Assembly (NCBI RefSeq): GCF_013284035.1
Contig: NZ_CP054141.1
Location: 2,170,001 to 2,234,000, forward strand
Length of the DNA: 64,000 bases
Direction of reading: 5' to 3'
Origin: Flavobacterium sp. M31R6
Lineage (GTDB): Bacteria > Bacteroidota > Bacteroidia > Flavobacteriales > Flavobacteriaceae
Positions 9,528 to 18,501 of this stretch are shown here, one piece after another. Position 1 is the first letter of the stretch. Each line of letters opens with the position of its first letter. Made by a program: the position numbers and the translations under genes. A model generated the notes under the pieces. The model saw nothing but the letters and a program-made list of their open reading frames with translations, ran no database searches and had not been told where the DNA came from.

Positions 9528-10433
9528 ATGAAAAACGTTCTTGTAATCTACTATTCTCAATCGGGACAACTAGAGTCTATTGCTAGAAATATTGCAAAAC
9601 CACTTTTGAATTCAGATAGTATAAATGTTTTGTTTCATGAAATTCAGCTAGAGAAGCCGTTTCCGTTTCCTTGGAACAATGATGCATTTTTTGGCGCTTT
9701 TCCAGAATCATTTTTGCAGATTCCAGCCGCGTTGAAGCCGGTTTCAGAAGAAATAATGAATACCAAATTTGATTTGATTCTTTTGAACTACCAAGTTTGG
9801 TATTTAACACCTTCAATTCCCACAAATTCTTTTTTGAAGAGCCCGGAAGCTAAAATACTATTAAATAATACTCCCGTTATAACCATAACCGGTTCCAGAA
9901 ATATGTGGGTAATGGCACAAGAAAAAGTAAAGACTTTATTGAAACAAAATAATGCATTGTTAAAAGGAAATATCGCTTTAGTTGATAGAGTAGGAAATTT
10001 AATAAGTGTTATCACTATTGTAGAATGGATGTTTTCGGGAGTGAAAAAAAAATATCTTGGAATCTTTCCTTTACCGGGTGTTTCAGACAAGGATATTAAT
10101 GAATCCACAAAATTTGGGGAAGTAATTCTTTCCAGTTTGAAAGATAATGATTTAGATAATTTGCAATCTAAATTAATTGATATTGATGCGGTTAGGATTA
10201 GTTCATACTTGGTTACTGTTGATAGAACCGCCAATAAGATTTTTGCAAAATGGTCAAATTTGATTATTAATAAAGGAGAATCCAGAAAGTTTTGGATAAA
10301 GGTTTTTAAAGTTTATTTGTTATTGGCTATTTGGTTAATCTCACCAATAGTTTATATCTTGCACGTTCTTACTTATCCGTTAAAAGTTAAAAAAATAAGG
10401 AAAGAATTAGAATATTATAAAGGAGTAAAATAG
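9528..10433 (+). CDS. darA: Dialkylresorcinol condensing enzyme DarA
   Basis: 301 residues. The start KNVLVIYYSQSGQLESIARNI is a flavodoxin-like phosphate-binding loop. YQVWYLTPSIPTNSFLKS and ITGSRNMWVMAQEKV match what I recall of the DarA family. The C-terminus has a hydrophobic segment (VYLLLAIWLISPIVYIL), suggesting membrane attachment. With DarB it forms dialkylresorcinols: DarB makes a cyclohexanedione from two acyl precursors and DarA aromatizes it. The gene lies 6 bases before darB, as expected for the pair. A 194-base spacer upstream may hold a secondary promoter. Confidence 0.85.
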   Translation: MKNVLVIYYSQSGQLESIARNIAKPLLNSDSINVLFHEIQLEKPFPFPWNNDAFFGAFPESFLQIPAALKPVSEEIMNTKFDLILLNYQVWYLTPSIPTNSFLKSPEAKILLNNTPVITITGSRNMWVMAQEKVKTLLKQNNALLKGNIALVDRVGNLISVITIVEWMFSGVKKKYLGIFPLPGVSDKDINESTKFGEVILSSLKDNDLDNLQSKLIDIDAVRISSYLVTVDRTANKIFAKWSNLIINKGESRKFWIKVFKVYLLLAIWLISPIVYILHVLTYPLKVKKIRKELEYYKGVK

Positions 10434-10439
10434 ATTATT

Positions 10440-11573
10440 ATGTTTGATGTATATATTACAAAAGCGGCCAAATGTTTGCCAAATGAAGCTGTTTCTAATG
10501 ACGAAATGGAAGATTATTTGGGTTTAATAAATGAAACCGCATCCAAAGCCAGAAGACTGATTTTAAGAAATAATAAGATTGTTAGTAGGTATTACGCTTT
10601 GGACAAAAACGGGAAAAGCACTCATAATAATGCCGAATTAACAAATAACGCGATTCAAGGATTATTTGATGAAAATTTCACAGCTCAAGATATGGAATTA
10701 TTGTCTTGTGGTACAACTACCCCAGATGTTCTGGTACCTTCTCACGCGTCAATGGTACATGGATTATTGAAGAATAAATCGTTAGAATTAAATTCTTCAT
10801 CAGGAGTATGCTGTGCAGGCATGAATGCCTTGAAATTTGGATATCTTTCTATAAAATCAGGTAATACTAAAAATGCGGTTTGCGCCGGTTCCGAAAAACT
10901 ATCCACTTGGATGTTGGCTGAAAAATTTGAGAATGAAGTTGTGAACTTAAAGAACCTTGAGGAGCAGCCGATTCTGGCCTTCAAAAAAGACTTCTTGCGT
11001 TGGATGTTGTCTGATGGTGCTGGAGCTTTTTTATTAGAAAATAAACCTAACGGCCCAATCTCTTTAAAAATTGAATGGATGGAGGCTTTCTCATACGCAT
11101 ACGAACTGGAAACTTGTATGTATGCTGGAGGAGATAAAATGGAAAACGGTGAAATAAAACCTTGGAACGATTACAATCCAGACCAATGGTTGAATGAATC
11201 TTTGTTTGCTTTCAAACAGGATGTTAAATTATTGGACGAATTTATTTTGGTTAAAGGTTCTCTGAGCATGGAAGATGCTTTGTCTAAAAATAATGTTTCG
11301 GCAGATGAAATTGATTTCTTCCTGCCACACGTTTCTTCTCATTATTTTGTGGATGGATTGAGTAAGTCATTGGCAGAAAGAGGTATGGTGATACCAATGG
11401 AAAAATGGTTTATGAATTTGGCTTATGTAGGGAATGTAGGTGCTGCTTCAATTTATTTGGCTTTAGAAGAATTAATGAATTCTGGTAAATTAAAAAAAGG
11501 AAATAAAATTCTTTTATCAGTTCCTGAGAGTGGTCGTTTTTCTTATGCCTATGCTTATTTAACGGTCTGTTAA
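10440..11573 (+). CDS. darB: DarB, ketosynthase III-type dialkylresorcinol synthase
   Basis: 377 residues, KAS III fold. The active cysteine lies in SGVCCAGMNALKFG, the catalytic His in FLPHVSSHYF, and the Asn region in AYVGNVGAAS, a Cys-His-Asn set like FabH. DarB condenses two acyl intermediates to the ring precursor of dialkylresorcinols. It follows darA closely, and its stop codon overlaps the next start by one base, so the genes are co-translated. This pair is the strongest marker that the cluster makes flexirubin. Confidence 0.88.
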   Translation: MFDVYITKAAKCLPNEAVSNDEMEDYLGLINETASKARRLILRNNKIVSRYYALDKNGKSTHNNAELTNNAIQGLFDENFTAQDMELLSCGTTTPDVLVPSHASMVHGLLKNKSLELNSSSGVCCAGMNALKFGYLSIKSGNTKNAVCAGSEKLSTWMLAEKFENEVVNLKNLEEQPILAFKKDFLRWMLSDGAGAFLLENKPNGPISLKIEWMEAFSYAYELETCMYAGGDKMENGEIKPWNDYNPDQWLNESLFAFKQDVKLLDEFILVKGSLSMEDALSKNNVSADEIDFFLPHVSSHYFVDGLSKSLAERGMVIPMEKWFMNLAYVGNVGAASIYLALEELMNSGKLKKGNKILLSVPESGRFSYAYAYLTVC

Positions 11574-12013
11574 TGATAGGGTTTGGAAATAATCCATTAG
11601 GAGATAAAGATTTTGTCGAAACTTTAATCCCTCAAAAATTCCCATTTGTAATGGTGGATAAATTGTATTCTTACTCAGAAACCGAATTGGTTTCAGGATT
11701 TACAATACAAAGCGATGCTATTTTTCTGGAAAAGGATAATTTTCTAGAGTCAGGGATAATAGAACATATGGCACAATCTGTGGCTTTGCATACCGGCTAT
11801 CAATTTTATTTAAGAAACGAAAAAGCTCCTACAGGGTATATTGGTTCCGTAAAAGATATTGTAATAAATAAATTGCCCAAACTTCATGACGAAATAAGAA
11901 CAACAGTTTCGATATTACAGGAATTTGGAGGAATTACTTTGGTTGATGTTGTGACCAAATTGAACGATGTTGAAATAGCTAAAGGTCAAATGAAGACCGT
12001 TTTGGCTAAATAA
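11573..12013 (+). CDS. Hotdog-fold FabZ-like protein, probably non-catalytic partner
   Basis: 146 residues. It has the FabZ layout (LIPQKFPFVMVDKL, then ESGIIEHMAQSVALH), but the usual LPHR histidine is replaced by Gln in IPQKF, while the acidic residue of IIEHMAQ is kept. The next gene has the histidine. Aryl polyene dehydratases are known to work as heterodimers of two hotdog subunits, so this is likely the structural subunit. It starts at the last base of darB. Confidence 0.72.
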   Translation: MIGFGNNPLGDKDFVETLIPQKFPFVMVDKLYSYSETELVSGFTIQSDAIFLEKDNFLESGIIEHMAQSVALHTGYQFYLRNEKAPTGYIGSVKDIVINKLPKLHDEIRTTVSILQEFGGITLVDVVTKLNDVEIAKGQMKTVLAK

Positions 12014-12024
12014 CTTAGAGCACC

Positions 12025-12495
12025 GTGAGTAAAAAAGAAACCTCAAATCCAGTTGATATAAAAAAGTATCTGCCACATCGAGCTCCGATGCTGATGGTGG
12101 ATCTGATTCTGGAAATGGATGACGAACAAGTGGAAACCTTTTTTGAAATTAAAACAGATAATATATTTCTGGAGAATGGTTTTTTTACAGAATCTGGTTT
12201 AGTGGAGAATATGGCTCAAACCTGTTCATCTGTAGTCGCCAAAGATTATTTTATCGATGAAAATTATAATGATAAAGAGGGCGTGAATGTCGTTGGTTTC
12301 ATTAGCGGTATCAAAACATTGAAAATTCATGCTTTGCCACAAGTTGGTAATGTTATTTATACAAAAGCTTTGTTAGTCTCCAAATTTATTACAGAATCCT
12401 ATAGTTTGTGTACCATGAAATGTCAAACTTTTAGAGCCGATGAATTGCTCTTGGAAGGTGAGATTACATTATTTATTCAAGAAAATAAATCATAG
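12025..12495 (+). CDS. 3-hydroxyacyl-ACP dehydratase, FabZ-like
   Basis: 156 residues, GTG start 11 bases after the previous gene. The motif YLPHRAPMLMVDLI keeps the catalytic histidine, and ESGLVENMAQT keeps the acidic residue, so this hotdog protein should dehydrate beta-hydroxyacyl-ACP to the trans-enoyl form. With no enoyl reductase beside it, repeated action gives a conjugated polyene. It probably pairs with the histidine-less hotdog protein just upstream. Confidence 0.78.
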   Translation: MSKKETSNPVDIKKYLPHRAPMLMVDLILEMDDEQVETFFEIKTDNIFLENGFFTESGLVENMAQTCSSVVAKDYFIDENYNDKEGVNVVGFISGIKTLKIHALPQVGNVIYTKALLVSKFITESYSLCTMKCQTFRADELLLEGEITLFIQENKS

Positions 12496-12502
12496 TAATA
12501 GT

Positions 12503-12907
12503 ATGAAAAAAGAAGAAGTTCCTCAAGACAAAGGCAATCTTTCCAATAAGAACATGAAGGAGTTGGTTTATGCCACAGATGAAAAAGGCAATTATACAAC
12601 TGCTTTGAGCACTGGTTGGGAGCCAAAAACTATTGCGTTATCTAATTCTATTGAAGAAATTAGTGAGCGAATTGCTATTGCAAAAGCGCAAGTGGAGAAT
12701 AATGAGGTGAGTCCCATTTGTTATTATATGGAGTTTTGCAGAATGGATATAGGAGTGCTTTCCAGTTATGTAGGAATGTGGCAATGGCGAGTTAAAAGAC
12801 ACTTCAAACCCAGAGTTTTTGCAAGATTAAGCGATTCCATTTTGAAAAAATATGCGGAATCATTCAATATTACTATCGAAGAATTGAAAAATTTTAAAAC
12901 AAATTAA
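12503..12907 (+). CDS. Conserved flexirubin-cluster protein of unknown function
   Basis: 134 residues from ATG 12503; the frame is open 21 codons further upstream, but that would overlap the dehydratase. It is soluble and charged, with no signal peptide. A core of CYYMEFCRMDIGVLSSYVGMWQWRVKRHF and the C-terminal NITIEELKNFK suggest a small helical protein, perhaps with an HTH-like end, but no family with a known role is recognised. It overlaps the next start by one base, so it is translated with the BtrH-like gene and probably acts with it. Confidence 0.6.
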   Translation: MKKEEVPQDKGNLSNKNMKELVYATDEKGNYTTALSTGWEPKTIALSNSIEEISERIAIAKAQVENNEVSPICYYMEFCRMDIGVLSSYVGMWQWRVKRHFKPRVFARLSDSILKKYAESFNITIEELKNFKTN

Positions 12908-13905
12908 TGGAAACAAATTTTGCACATCATCAATCGGCCCATTGTGAAAATGGAGTTGCTTCCAATTTGTTAAAACATAACGGATTGAACATTAGTGAGC
13001 CTATGGTCTTCGGGATTGGTTCAGGACTTTTCTTCGTTTACTTACCTTTTTTGAAAGTGAATTATGCGCCTGCGATTAGTTATAGGCCCATGCCAGGTTC
13101 TATTTTTAATAAGTTGGCCAAACGTTTAGGGTTAAAAATAAAAAGACAAAAATTTTCCAGTGAAGCTAATGCCATTAAAGCATTGGACGAAAACTTAAAA
13201 AATAATATTCCCTCCGGATTACAGGTGGGAGTGTACAACTTAACGTATTTTCCTGATGAATATCGTTTTCACTTCAATGCCCACAATTTGGTGGTTTATG
13301 GAAAAACGGAAACAGATTATTTAATCAGCGATCCTGTTATGGAAAACGTAACGACACTGACTCATGCCGAATTGAATAAAGTTCGTTTTGCCAAAGGAGC
13401 TTTTGCTCCAAGAGGTCAAATGTATTACCCGATTCAGGTTCCTGCCAATGTAGATTTGAAAGGAGCAATTATCAAAGGAATAAAAAATACCTGTCGTGAT
13501 ATGTTGGCACCAATGCCAATAATTGGTGTACGAGGTATTCGATATGTAGCCAAGCTAATTAAAAAATGGCCAATAAAAGAGGGAACGAAGAAAGCCAATC
13601 ATTATTTGGCTCAAATTGTTAGAATGCAGGAAGAAATAGGAACTGGTGGCGGTGGTTTTCGATTTATATATGCTGCATTTTTGCAAGAAGCTGCGGTTAT
13701 ATTGGGAAATGACGGGCTGAAAACCTTATCATTGGAAATGACCGCTATTGGTGATTTATGGAGAGATTTTGCTGTAGAAGCTTCTCGTGTGTATAAAAAC
13801 AGAAGCACGAAAGTAGATGTTTACAATACGCTTTCAGACGAGCTTTTGGTTATTGCCGATAGAGAAGAAGTGTTTTTTAAGAAGTTGAAAAAAGCAATTA
13901 GCTAA
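12907..13905 (+). CDS. BtrH N-terminal domain protein (acyl transfer candidate)
   Basis: 332 residues. The start FAHHQSAHCENGVASNLL has the Cys-His pattern of BtrH/C39-peptidase-like proteins. BtrH in butirosin synthesis moves an acyl group from an ACP to an acceptor. Further conserved-looking spots are FGIGSGLFFVY, FHFNAHNLVVYG and GTGGGGFRFIYAAFL. In this cluster it could join the ACP-bound polyene to the resorcinol as an ester, or unload the ACP; this is inference. The gene ends 14 bases before an ABC ATPase gene. Confidence 0.7.
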   Translation: METNFAHHQSAHCENGVASNLLKHNGLNISEPMVFGIGSGLFFVYLPFLKVNYAPAISYRPMPGSIFNKLAKRLGLKIKRQKFSSEANAIKALDENLKNNIPSGLQVGVYNLTYFPDEYRFHFNAHNLVVYGKTETDYLISDPVMENVTTLTHAELNKVRFAKGAFAPRGQMYYPIQVPANVDLKGAIIKGIKNTCRDMLAPMPIIGVRGIRYVAKLIKKWPIKEGTKKANHYLAQIVRMQEEIGTGGGGFRFIYAAFLQEAAVILGNDGLKTLSLEMTAIGDLWRDFAVEASRVYKNRSTKVDVYNTLSDELLVIADREEVFFKKLKKAIS

Positions 13906-13919
13906 AAAATATTACTATT

Positions 13920-14672
13920 TTGAAAACCATTATCCAAATATCAAATCTATCTAAAATTTACAAAGATGCAGAAGTGTATTCTTTGGATGATTTTTCTTTG
14001 GATATAAAAGAAGGACAAATCTTTGGTTTATTGGGCCCAAACGGTGCTGGGAAAACCACTTTGATTTCGATACTTTGCGGATTGATAAAACCTACTTCGG
14101 GTTCTTTTACAATTGATAATTTGGTTTATGCTAAAAACGCAAATGAAATCAAAAAAATAATTGGTGTCGTACCCCAGGAATACGCTTTGTATCCAACCTT
14201 AACAGCTAGAGAAAATTTGCTGTATTTTGGAAGTATGTACGGTTTAAAAGGGAATGATCTTAAAGAAAAAGTTATAGATAGTCTTGATTTTTTGGGACTA
14301 TTGAAATTTGCAGATAAGCGTATAGAGACTTTTTCGGGAGGTATGAAACGACGCGTGAATTTGATTGCCGGAATTCTGCATAATCCAAAAATTCTTTTCC
14401 TTGATGAACCAACCGTAGGTGTTGATGTGCATTCAAAAAATGTTATTATCGAGTACTTAACGGAACTTAATAAAACAGGAACTACCATTATTTATACTTC
14501 TCATCATTTATCGGAGGCGCAGGATTTTTGTACCAATATTGCAATTGTAGATGGAGGAATAATTCATGCCGAAGGTACACCAAAGGATTTAATTTCCTCT
14601 ACTGCAAATGCCAGAAATCTGGAAGATGTTTTTATTTCATTAACCGGAAAAGAATTGAGAGATGTTATATAA
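13920..14672 (+). CDS. ABC transporter ATP-binding protein
   Basis: 250 residues, TTG start (no in-frame ATG fits before the domain). Walker A is GPNGAGKTTL, the signature is FSGGMKRRVN, Walker B is ILFLDEPTVGVD, and the switch His is in YTSHHLSEA. This is the drug/lipid-export (DrrA/ABC-2) type. It overlaps the permease gene by 11 bases and surely forms one exporter with it, presumably for the pigment or a lipid-linked precursor. Confidence 0.9.
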   Translation: MKTIIQISNLSKIYKDAEVYSLDDFSLDIKEGQIFGLLGPNGAGKTTLISILCGLIKPTSGSFTIDNLVYAKNANEIKKIIGVVPQEYALYPTLTARENLLYFGSMYGLKGNDLKEKVIDSLDFLGLLKFADKRIETFSGGMKRRVNLIAGILHNPKILFLDEPTVGVDVHSKNVIIEYLTELNKTGTTIIYTSHHLSEAQDFCTNIAIVDGGIIHAEGTPKDLISSTANARNLEDVFISLTGKELRDVI

Positions 14673-15945
14673 ACTTTGGATGTCTGTTTATAAGGAATTC
14701 TTGTTGCTGAAACGAGATATGGGAGGCGTAGTGACGCTATTTTTGATGCCGTTGGTATTAATTATAACGGTGACACTCATACAGGACAGCACTTATAAAA
14801 AAGGCAATGATGTCAAAATACCAATCCTTTTGGTGGATTATGACAAAGGAAATGTCTCAAAAACGATTTTTGATAATTTACAAAAGAGCAATGTTTTTAG
14901 TGTTGTTACTACTATAGACAATACACCAATTACGGAGGCTGTCGCCAAAGAGGCCGTTTTTAAAGGGAAATATCAGTTGGCTATTATTATTCCGTCTCAT
15001 TTAAGTACCGATTTGCAAGCCAAGATTGATCAGAATGTTCAAAAGATTGTCAATAGTCTGGGCTTTGCTGATTCTTTGGCAACAAAATCAAATGCTAAAT
15101 TGGTTGATCAAAAAGAAGTTAAACTCTATTTTGACCCTGCTGTGCAATTGAGTTTTAAAAGCGGCGTAATGAATGGGATTGACAAAATGATTTCTCAAAT
15201 AGAAACCAAATCAATCTATACCACTTTTCAAGAGCAATTAGGGGAGGATGATGCTAAATTTGAGCAAAAAAGTTTTATTACGTTCAAAGAAATTGTTCCT
15301 AAAATAAACAACAAAGATATTACTCCAAACTCGGTACAGCATAATGTTCCGGCTTGGACACTTTTTGCTATATTTTTCATTGTAATTCCTTTGTCAATCA
15401 ACATGGTGAAGGAAAAAACACAAGGTACTTTTATAAGGTTGCGGACCAATCCTGTTTCCAATAAAATTGTTTTGGCGGGTAAAACGGTGATGTATTTAAT
15501 CATCTGTTTGATTCAATTTTATATGATGGTTGCCGTTGCCATATTTCTATTTCCGCATTTGGGATTACCTGCGCTTAATGTAGAAGGAAATCTTATTTTA
15601 ATGAGTGTTGTAGCTTTGTTTTCAGGTTTAGCGGCGATAGGTTTTGGTGTTTTATTGGGAACAATTGCCAAAACGCAAGAGCAATCGGCTCCTTTTGGTG
15701 CTACTGCAGTTATTATTTTGGCGGCAATTGGTGGAGTTTGGGTTCCTGTATTTGCAATGCCTAAAATAATGCAAATCATTGCGCAATCCTCGCCTATGAA
15801 CTGGGGACTGGAAGCCTTTTATGATGTACTTTTGCGCAACGCAACATTTTGGGACTTGGTTCCAGAATTATTTTTATTATTTTTATTTTTCGTAGTTACC
15901 ACAACGTTAGCATTGCTGTATGATAAGAAGAAAAGAGCTGTATAA
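14662..15945 (+). CDS. ABC-2 type transporter permease
   Basis: 427 residues. One N-terminal membrane segment (about 20-42), a periplasmic domain of about 200 residues, then five membrane segments near the C-terminus, including the LSINMVKEKTQGTFIRLRTNP loop common to ABC-2 permeases. It partners the overlapping ATPase. The last 26 bases overlap the thioesterase start. It likely exports flexirubin or an intermediate across the inner membrane. Confidence 0.87.
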   Translation: MLYKLWMSVYKEFLLLKRDMGGVVTLFLMPLVLIITVTLIQDSTYKKGNDVKIPILLVDYDKGNVSKTIFDNLQKSNVFSVVTTIDNTPITEAVAKEAVFKGKYQLAIIIPSHLSTDLQAKIDQNVQKIVNSLGFADSLATKSNAKLVDQKEVKLYFDPAVQLSFKSGVMNGIDKMISQIETKSIYTTFQEQLGEDDAKFEQKSFITFKEIVPKINNKDITPNSVQHNVPAWTLFAIFFIVIPLSINMVKEKTQGTFIRLRTNPVSNKIVLAGKTVMYLIICLIQFYMMVAVAIFLFPHLGLPALNVEGNLILMSVVALFSGLAAIGFGVLLGTIAKTQEQSAPFGATAVIILAAIGGVWVPVFAMPKIMQIIAQSSPMNWGLEAFYDVLLRNATFWDLVPELFLLFLFFVVTTTLALLYDKKKRAV

Positions 15946-16372
15946 AGAGGCAACCGATTTGACCGTTTCAGAAGAGATTCGAGTGCGATTCAACGAAACT
16001 GACCCACTAGGAATAGTATGGCACGGTTACTATATTACTTATTTTGAAGATGGAAGAGAAGCTTTCGGGCGTCATCATGGGATTTCCTATTTGGATATTG
16101 CTGATAGCGGTTATACTACTCCAATTGTAAAATCGACTTGTGAACATAAATTATCACTGCGTTATGGTGACGTGATTCGTATAGAAACCACTATTGTTGA
16201 TTCGCCAGCAGCAAAAATGATTTTTAGATACAAGATATTTGATGCCAAAAATGAAATTGCCTGTACTGGAGAAACTATTCAGGTTTTTTTGGATAATCAA
16301 GGCGAATTAATGTTGACGAATCCTCCATTTTTTGAAGAATGGAAAAGGAAAGTGGGTTTGATAAAAGAATGA
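15920..16372 (+). CDS. Acyl-CoA/ACP thioesterase (4HBT hotdog family)
   Basis: 150 residues. RVRFNETDPLGIVWHGYYITYFEDGRE is the 4-hydroxybenzoyl-CoA thioesterase signature with the catalytic Asp. It should release or proofread acyl chains during pigment assembly. It overlaps the permease gene by 26 bases and the following ketosynthase start by 4 (ATGA), so translation is coupled on both sides. Confidence 0.85.
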   Translation: MIRRKELYKEATDLTVSEEIRVRFNETDPLGIVWHGYYITYFEDGREAFGRHHGISYLDIADSGYTTPIVKSTCEHKLSLRYGDVIRIETTIVDSPAAKMIFRYKIFDAKNEIACTGETIQVFLDNQGELMLTNPPFFEEWKRKVGLIKE

Positions 16373-17499
16373 TAAAAGAAGTATATATAACCGAAACAAA
16401 TTGCATTACACCCATTGGGTTTGATGTGGCTTCCAATACAAAAAACATTGCGGATGCTGTTTCAGGTATTCAATTGCATGAGAAGCCTAAGTTGTTTAAT
16501 GTTCCATTTTATGCTTCCATAATTAATGATGCCGATTTGGATTTGGCTTTCGCCAAAGTGACTTTGGACAAGAATTTTTCCAGATTGGAGAAAATGATGA
16601 TTTTGGCTTTGGAACCAATCATCAAAAAATCAAAAGTTGTTTTGAATGAACGAACTGCATTTATACTTTCTACCACAAAGGGGAATGTTACTGCATTAGA
16701 AAATCAAAATATAGAACCTGCGTATTTGGATCAATTGGCGAAAATTATTGCTGATTTCTTTGGTTTCAAGGTGGAACCGATTGTGGTTTCCAATGCCTGT
16801 GTTTCGGGAATATTGGCGGTTTCTGTGGCCAAAAGATTGATTCAGGCTGAGATGTATGACAACATATTTGTGGTGGCTGGCGATGAAGTTTCGAAGTTTG
16901 TTTTGTCAGGATTCAATTCGTTTCAGGCGATGAGTGACTTGCCATGCAAACCCTATTCAATAAATAGAGCTGGAGTAACCTTAGGAGAAGCTGCTGCTGC
17001 AGTTTTGATTTCTTCAAATAAAGATAATGCCAAAATAAAGATTTTAGGAGATGGTTCTATCAATGATGCAAATCATATTTCTGGACCATCAAGAACAGGA
17101 GAAGGGCTTTATAGAAGCATTCAAAGTGCTTTGGCGGAAGCCAAAATAAACAGCGATCAAATAGATTATATTTCGGCACACGGTACAGCAACTCCTTTTA
17201 ATGACGAAATGGAAGCCATAGCATTGAATAGATTAGGACTTGAGAATGTTCCGCTGAATAGCCTTAAAGGATTTTATGGGCATACTCTGGGAGCTTCAGG
17301 ATTGTTGGAAACCGTTATCGGAATTCAATCGGTACTAGAAAATAAATTGTTTGTTTCATTGGGTTTTGATACCATTGGAGTGAGTCAGCCAATTAATGTC
17401 ATAGAAAAAAATGAAGATAAAAATATTCGTTATTTTCTAAAAACAGCATCAGGATTTGGTGGCTGTAATACGGCAGTTTTATTCGAAAAAGTAAACTAA
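16369..17499 (+). CDS. Beta-ketoacyl-ACP synthase (FabF-like)
   Basis: 376 residues from the ATGA-overlapping start at 16369 (an ATG 30 bases upstream is possible but lies in the thioesterase gene). The triad is intact: Cys144 in SNACVSGIL, His271 in SAHGTATPFND and His305 in YGHTLGASG. It shares the last base with the next gene, a half-size ketosynthase-like protein, which suggests the two act together. Likely chain elongation in polyene or alkyl-chain synthesis. Confidence 0.85.
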   Translation: MIKEVYITETNCITPIGFDVASNTKNIADAVSGIQLHEKPKLFNVPFYASIINDADLDLAFAKVTLDKNFSRLEKMMILALEPIIKKSKVVLNERTAFILSTTKGNVTALENQNIEPAYLDQLAKIIADFFGFKVEPIVVSNACVSGILAVSVAKRLIQAEMYDNIFVVAGDEVSKFVLSGFNSFQAMSDLPCKPYSINRAGVTLGEAAAAVLISSNKDNAKIKILGDGSINDANHISGPSRTGEGLYRSIQSALAEAKINSDQIDYISAHGTATPFNDEMEAIALNRLGLENVPLNSLKGFYGHTLGASGLLETVIGIQSVLENKLFVSLGFDTIGVSQPINVIEKNEDKNIRYFLKTASGFGGCNTAVLFEKVN

Positions 17500-18116
17500 T
17501 GGCGGCAAACAAAACCTATATACAATCCTTTTGCACGATTCAGAATAATCAAATTTCACTGAATGGGGAAGTTGTTTTTAGCACTGAACCGACTGTATTT
17601 AGCGATTTTTCAAAGAAAACGTATCAGTATTTGGAAATGAATTATCCTAAGTTTTTTAAAATGGATAATTTAAGTAAATTGGCTTTTTTGGGGGCAGAAT
17701 TACTTCTGAAAACTGAAGGTGATTCCTCAACAGAAAATAATACGGCATTGGTATTTGCCAATAAATCATCAAGTTTAGATACAGATGTGAAATATCAAAA
17801 TTCAATTTCTGATCTGGAAAATTATTATCCAAGTCCAGCCGTTTTTGTTTATACCTTGCCTAATATATGTTTGGGAGAAATTAGTATTAAGCATCAATTG
17901 AAAAGCGAAAATTCTTTCTTTATATTTGTGGATTACAACCCTGAATTTATGGAGAAATACAGCAACATACTTTTGGAAACCAAAAAAGCGGATAAAGTAT
18001 TGTGTGGCTGGGTTGAATATTATAATGAAGATTACAAAGCTTTTCTGTATTTAGTAGATAAGGAAGGTGAAATAGAACACAATCAAGAAATATTAAAAAA
18101 ACTATACAATCAATAA
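17499..18116 (+). CDS. Half-length ketosynthase-like protein without active cysteine
   Basis: 205 residues. The order of segments (KLAFLGAELLL, NTALVFANKSSSLDTD, a YPSPAVFVYTLPNICLGEISIKH turn, then FFIFVDYNPEF) follows the N-terminal half of a thiolase-fold ketosynthase, but no Cys sits at the nucleophile position and the His-bearing half is absent. It is wedged between a ketosynthase and an ACP. It may be a stabilising or chain-length-setting subunit. The ketosynthase relationship is my reading of the pattern. Confidence 0.6.
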   Translation: MAANKTYIQSFCTIQNNQISLNGEVVFSTEPTVFSDFSKKTYQYLEMNYPKFFKMDNLSKLAFLGAELLLKTEGDSSTENNTALVFANKSSSLDTDVKYQNSISDLENYYPSPAVFVYTLPNICLGEISIKHQLKSENSFFIFVDYNPEFMEKYSNILLETKKADKVLCGWVEYYNEDYKAFLYLVDKEGEIEHNQEILKKLYNQ

Positions 18117-18118
18117 TT

Positions 18119-18376
18119 ATGGAAGCATTAAAGCAAGAATTAAAAAGTAAAATCATTGAAGTTTTAAACTTAGAAGATATAGCAATCGCAGATATAAACG
18201 ATGATGACGCCTTATTTGGTGACGGATTGGGACTTGATTCTATTGATGCATTGGAACTTATTGTGATGCTGGATAAAGATTATGGAATTAAATTAGTGGA
18301 TCCAAAAGAAGGAAAAACTATTTTTAAGTCGATAGAAACTATGGCTGCTTACATAGACGTAAACAGAGTTAAATAA
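18119..18376 (+). CDS. Acyl carrier protein
   Basis: 85 residues, acidic, with phosphopantetheine site GLGLDSIDALEL (Ser41). It starts 2 bases after the previous gene. The two ACPs of the cluster lie in different sub-blocks, which suggests one for the polyene and one for the alkyl/resorcinol branch. The 125-base spacer after it is filled with flavobacterial AT-rich words (ATTTTAGATT). Confidence 0.9.
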   Translation: MEALKQELKSKIIEVLNLEDIAIADINDDDALFGDGLGLDSIDALELIVMLDKDYGIKLVDPKEGKTIFKSIETMAAYIDVNRVK

Positions 18377-18501
18377 TTTTAGATTTTAGATTAACGATTT
18401 TAGATTTCTGAATTATTAGATTCGGATTTTAGAGTATATCAGTTTTTTTTGGTTTTGAACAAATCAAAAATCGTTAATCAACATTCAACATTCAAAAATC
18501 A

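Noticed and set aside
9788..10234. 148-codon leftward frame inside darA
   Set aside because: DarA is well supported by motifs and context, and the leftward frame has no recognisable features.
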